A stretch of 64,000 nucleotides of DNA from Novipirellula herctigrandis (lineage in GTDB: Bacteria > Planctomycetota > Planctomycetia > Pirellulales > Pirellulaceae). The stretch is taken from positions 4,356,971-4,420,970 of the forward strand of contig SJPJ01000001.1 of assembly GCA_007859835.1 (NCBI GenBank), read 5' to 3'. Both the position numbers and the translations under genes were made by a program. Position 1 is the stretch's first letter; each line of letters begins with the position of its first letter. The notes under the pieces are model-generated. The model was not told the DNA's origin, ran no database searches, and saw only the letters and a program-made list of their open reading frames with translations. Positions 61,565-64,000 of this stretch are shown here, piece after piece.

Positions 61565-61954
61565 CTAAGTTACCTCGGGAAGGACTCCGGTCTCTAACTT
61601 TGCGATGTCAAACAGGCCAAGTTCCGCCAGACAGTCATTGCTGATGGCCATGCTGGCGTAGGAACTACGCGACGTTCGCCACGCGGCCATTCGCATCTTC
61701 AGAAGTTCTCCGCGGACGCCGACCTGCCGCAACCGGCGGATCAGACGCTTCGGTTTCTTCCACAAAGCGAGTTGTTTGGCCCGTAATCTTCGCCGAATCC
61801 ACGCTGCCAACTCGCGGTAAAGCGTGTTGCAGTTGGCCATTCGGAAGTAGCTCCCCCAGCCGCGTAGAACCGGATTCAGGTCAGCGATGACCTCCTCCAA
61901 GTTCACCGGGCTGGTCTTGCGTGTGATCGCTTTGACCTTCGCCTTGAAGGCCGC
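61565..61954 (-). pseudogene. C-terminal (maturase) remnant of a group II intron protein
   Basis: Reads VNLEEVIADLNPVLRGWGSY, FRMANCNTLYRELAAWIRRR and WKKPKRLIRRLRQVGV, ending at a stop at 61565. LNPVLRGW.SYFR and the Arg-rich W.RRRLR block are diagnostic of the group II intron maturase-specific domain. The frame has a stop (TAA) just upstream of 61954 with no start codon, and the entire reverse-transcriptase domain is missing. Confidence 0.85.
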
Positions 61955-62361
61955 GACTTACTCACTACGACGGGATCATCTGACCCCTGACACCACATCG
62001 GCCTCATCTTGAGTTGCCTCTTGACGCGGCCTACCTGCTTCTCACGCTTCGCCTATGGGGAAGCTAACGCGGCGATGGATGATGCCAGGTCTCCCCAGTT
62101 ACTTTGCTGGCTCCCTGACGATGATGACGTCCCCAAGCACTTGCTGCTCATGTTCATAAATCGGACATCGCCACTTTTTGCAGGCTCGTCCGAGCAACCA
62201 GCCGAATCGGGTTCGCTCACGCTACGTTCCATCGTCCCCCTATCGCTTCCTTTAGACACGCAGTCACCCACGGAACCCTTGCGAATCGGATTCAATTCCC
62301 CATGAATAGGGCTTGGTCGGTGACAAGCACCGATAGGGTTTGCCAGCTTCGCTGGGCAAAC

Positions 62362-62392
62362 AAAAAAGGGAACTCCATTGGAGTTCCCTTTT
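62362..62392 (-). terminator. Intrinsic terminator after the Gly/Arg-rich protein gene
   Basis: Minus strand GGGAACTCC-aat-GGAGTTCCC followed by TTTTTT (62362-62367): a perfect 9-bp stem about 50 bp after the stop at 62442. The intron remnant starts immediately after the T-run. The plus strand also has TTTT, so it may act both ways. Confidence 0.88.
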
Positions 62393-62441
62393 CGTTTGAT
62401 TAGCACTTCACGCCTGCAATCGCAATTGACTTCGTTGGCAG

Positions 62442-63344
62442 CTAGTTGCCTTCAGGAGCTTCTTGACCTGGACGATTGCCAGTGCCGCGGCCACCTTGAC
62501 GTCCACCACCTTGACGTCCACCACCTTGACGTCCACCACTGGGTCGACCACCACCGTCTGCTCCGGGGCCGCCACCGCCAGATCTTCTGCCCATGAATCC
62601 CCCGCCTCGAAAATCTTCGGGCATTTCAAATGGCTCGCCCTTCATCTTTTCAAACTTGGACTTTTGTTCGCCTGTGAGCACGTCCATGACCTTGCCGTCA
62701 ATTTCCTTGCGAACTTTAGCGACAGCTTCCTGGATTTTTTCGCTATCACCTGATTGGAACAAATCACGCATATCGCGCATTTTGTCTCGCATCCCTTCCT
62801 GAGCACTATTGCGAACGGATTCGAGCTTTTCCTTTTGCTCGCTTGTGATGCCGAGTTCGCTCTGAACATCGGGATCACTCAACGCCATGACACCTCGGAC
62901 TTGTAGCGAGATTTCTTTCAATCGATCCATTTGATCGGGCAGCAAGACTTGCTCGATCTGCGATTGCACCTTCGAAGCTTGTTCGGCACGCTCCTTTTGC
63001 ATCTTTTCAAAGAATTTCGATCGTTCTTCCTCACTGGCATTTCGGAAGTCGAAATCGGGTCTTTCCGATTGACTGTCTTCGCGAACCTTCTTCAATGCCG
63101 CTGCTTGATCATCGTCAAGGCTGACTTCCTCACGGACCTTTTCGATCATTAGTAAACCAATGATCTGGTTTCCTCCACCAGGTCCAGCTCCAGGACCGCC
63201 ACCACGGCCACCAAATCCACCACCACCAAATCCACCACCAGGTCGACCCCCTCGGCCCCCACCACCTTGGGCGAAAGCGTCACCAGCGACTAATGCAATC
63301 GCAGCAGCAGCAAAAAGACTAAAGACAAAGAGTTTCCGTTTCAT
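62442..63344 (-). CDS. Secreted Gly/Arg-rich Spy-like protein
   Basis: No named homologue recognised. Seen: signal peptide FSLFAAAAIALVAGDAFA; a Gly-rich stretch (residues about 27-60, GGGRGGRPGGGFGG); a charged helical middle with two LTxxQ-like motifs (VLLPDQMDRLKEI, LTGEQKSKFEKM), as in Spy/CpxP periplasmic chaperones, a type common in planctomycetes; and an Arg/Gly-rich tail built of GGRQG units. The tail includes three perfect 15-bp copies at 62491-62535. The likely role is extracytoplasmic, but unknown. Terminator at 62362-62392. Confidence 0.82.
   Translation of the reverse strand: MKRKLFVFSLFAAAAIALVAGDAFAQGGGGRGGRPGGGFGGGGFGGRGGGPGAGPGGGNQIIGLLMIEKVREEVSLDDDQAAALKKVREDSQSERPDFDFRNASEEERSKFFEKMQKERAEQASKVQSQIEQVLLPDQMDRLKEISLQVRGVMALSDPDVQSELGITSEQKEKLESVRNSAQEGMRDKMRDMRDLFQSGDSEKIQEAVAKVRKEIDGKVMDVLTGEQKSKFEKMKGEPFEMPEDFRGGGFMGRRSGGGGPGADGGGRPSGGRQGGGRQGGGRQGGRGTGNRPGQEAPEGN
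62491..62535. repeat. Three tandem 15-bp units in the Gly/Arg-rich gene
   Basis: Unit ccaccttgacgtcca (plus strand), three identical copies coding GGRQG on the minus strand. Confidence 0.95.
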
Positions 63345-63499
63345 GGAAGTGATTCCCCGACAGAGTGATAGAAATTAGCTTGGGTTAAAGACGCCGATGC
63401 TGATGCAATCAGCTAACAATCAATAGAACCAAGCTTGGTCTGGAAAGTTTCGTAGAAAGAACCGGAAAAAGCTTTCTGTATTCACTTTTTGGGCCGTTC

Positions 63500-64000
63500 T
63501 TAGCGCAGTTGGCGTTTTCGGCCACTCGGTGCGAAACGCTTGCGGATTGCTTTGACCGCTTCGATCAACCGATCCGCTTCCTCAAAAGTGTTGTAAAAAT
63601 AGAAACTCGCACGGGTCGTTGCCGACAAACCAAGCGACTTGTGTAGCGGCATCGTGCAGTGATGCCCCGCACGAACAGCGATCCCATACGTATCTAGACT
63701 CTGGGAAATATCGTGTGCGTGCGCATGATCGATGACGAAGCTGACGATGCCCGATTTGTGTTCAGGAGTGGGCCCAATGATCCGAACGCCCTCGAGTTCA
63801 CGAAGCCCTCGATCAGCATAGGCTCCAATTTCCTTTTCGTAACGATGGATTGCATCGAGCCCGATCTGGGAAACATATTCGGTCGCGGCATGCAATCCAA
63901 TGGCCTCGACGATCGGCGGTGTTCCCGCTTCAAACTTGTCTGGTAGCGCTGCGGTCGTAAAGCCTTGCGTAGTCACTTGGTTGATCATCCCCCCCCCCCC
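63500..64000 (-). CDS. sufS: Cysteine desulfurase SufS, 3' part (runs off the window)
   Basis: PLP enzyme that takes sulfur from cysteine for Fe-S cluster assembly. Seen: KFEAGTPPIVEAIGLHAA, SFVIDHAHAHDISQSLD, the active-site Cys in RAGHHCTMPLHKSLG and TRASFYFYNTFEEAD, all SufS C-terminal motifs. The 5' half lies beyond position 64000. The end of the window is a run of 12 C (63989-64000), which would encode Gly-Gly-Gly-Gly before MINQV; family members have GGGE/D there, so the run needs checking. A start codon at 63988 is an artefact. Confidence 0.92.
   Translation of the reverse strand, partial: GGGGMINQVTTQGFTTAALPDKFEAGTPPIVEAIGLHAATEYVSQIGLDAIHRYEKEIGAYADRGLRELEGVRIIGPTPEHKSGIVSFVIDHAHAHDISQSLDTYGIAVRAGHHCTMPLHKSLGLSATTRASFYFYNTFEEADRLIEAVKAIRKRFAPSGRKRQLR

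Larger units (their letters stand above)
61459..62361 (-). mobile_element. Group II intron remnant B, ORF internally deleted
   Basis: Begins right after the terminator T-run at 62362 and ends near 61459 (3' end approximate). Minus strand: about 400 nt closely similar to remnant A (RNA domains I-III, including TGGTGTCAGGGGTCAGATGA), then a fragment coding only the C-terminal end of the intron protein (61565-61954), then domain V (61522-61551) and a domain VI-like stem near 61464-61515 (AGGGTTGAG pairing with CTCACCCT with a bulged base). The reverse-transcriptase domain is deleted. Both intron ends seem present, so the RNA could still fold. Confidence 0.75.

Overview
The window is chromosomal DNA from a planctomycete of the Rhodopirellula / Pirellulaceae type. 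Pointers are a DUF1559 prepilin-like protein, a DUF1080 secreted protein, an N-terminal NPYSPP motif, a plant/chlamydia-like fused AroDE, an EF-Tu with the variant switch I that I remember from Rhodopirellula, loose gene packing, mixed strands, and frequent GTG/TTG starts. No database search was possible; family names rest on motifs read in the translations.

Layout. 0-12.7 kb: prepilin-peptidase-like protein with a tandem-repeat tail, GNAT acetyltransferase, AroDE, a secreted beta-propeller, a HemW-like radical SAM protein, DUF1559 protein, a decayed poly-gamma-glutamate locus (pgsB fused to a piece of pgsW, plus a pgsW 3' remnant), a membrane protein, a secreted nucleoside hydrolase and MoxR. 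13-28.7 kb: HflX, an SDR enzyme, FtsK, two tandem metallophosphoesterases, TsaB, LptB, an unusually large signal peptidase I, a HEAT/TPR protein, a Fur/Zur regulator divergent from a ZIP zinc transporter (with palindromes between them) and a methyltransferase. 29-33.4 kb: the translation/transcription block tRNA-Thr, -Tyr, -Gly, -Thr, tuf, tRNA-Trp, secE, nusG, rplK, in the classical bacterial order. 33.5-45.5 kb: a Tat-type nucleoside hydrolase, accB-accC with an M24 peptidase and a repeat protein, DUF1080, a copper P-type ATPase and a large secreted glycoside-hydrolase-like protein. 45.6-47.7 kb: a mobile-element graveyard. 47.8-56.2 kb: rpoC and rpoB on the minus strand. 56.7-61.4 kb: a broken DUF2461 gene, then a sugar transferase and a three-gene set resembling the enzymes for UDP-diacetamido-dideoxy-uronic acid. 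61.4-64 kb: a second group II intron remnant, a Gly/Arg-rich secreted protein and the 3' part of sufS.

Main points of interest. Two related group II intron remnants begin right after the T-run of two different intrinsic terminators (after rpoC and after the gene at 62442-63344), the site preference known for group IIC introns. One copy keeps a foldable domain V/VI but has lost its reverse-transcriptase domain; the other keeps only its 5' part and runs into a dead serine recombinase and a dead transposase. The usual rplK-rplA-rplJ-rplL-rpoB-rpoC operon is split, with rpoBC 14-23 kb away on the other strand, as one inversion would produce. Short tandem repeats of 9-21 bp occur in or beside many genes (prepilin peptidase, nusG, rpoC tail, DUF2461, phosphoesterase, Gly/Arg-rich protein), some altering protein ends or accompanying gene decay.
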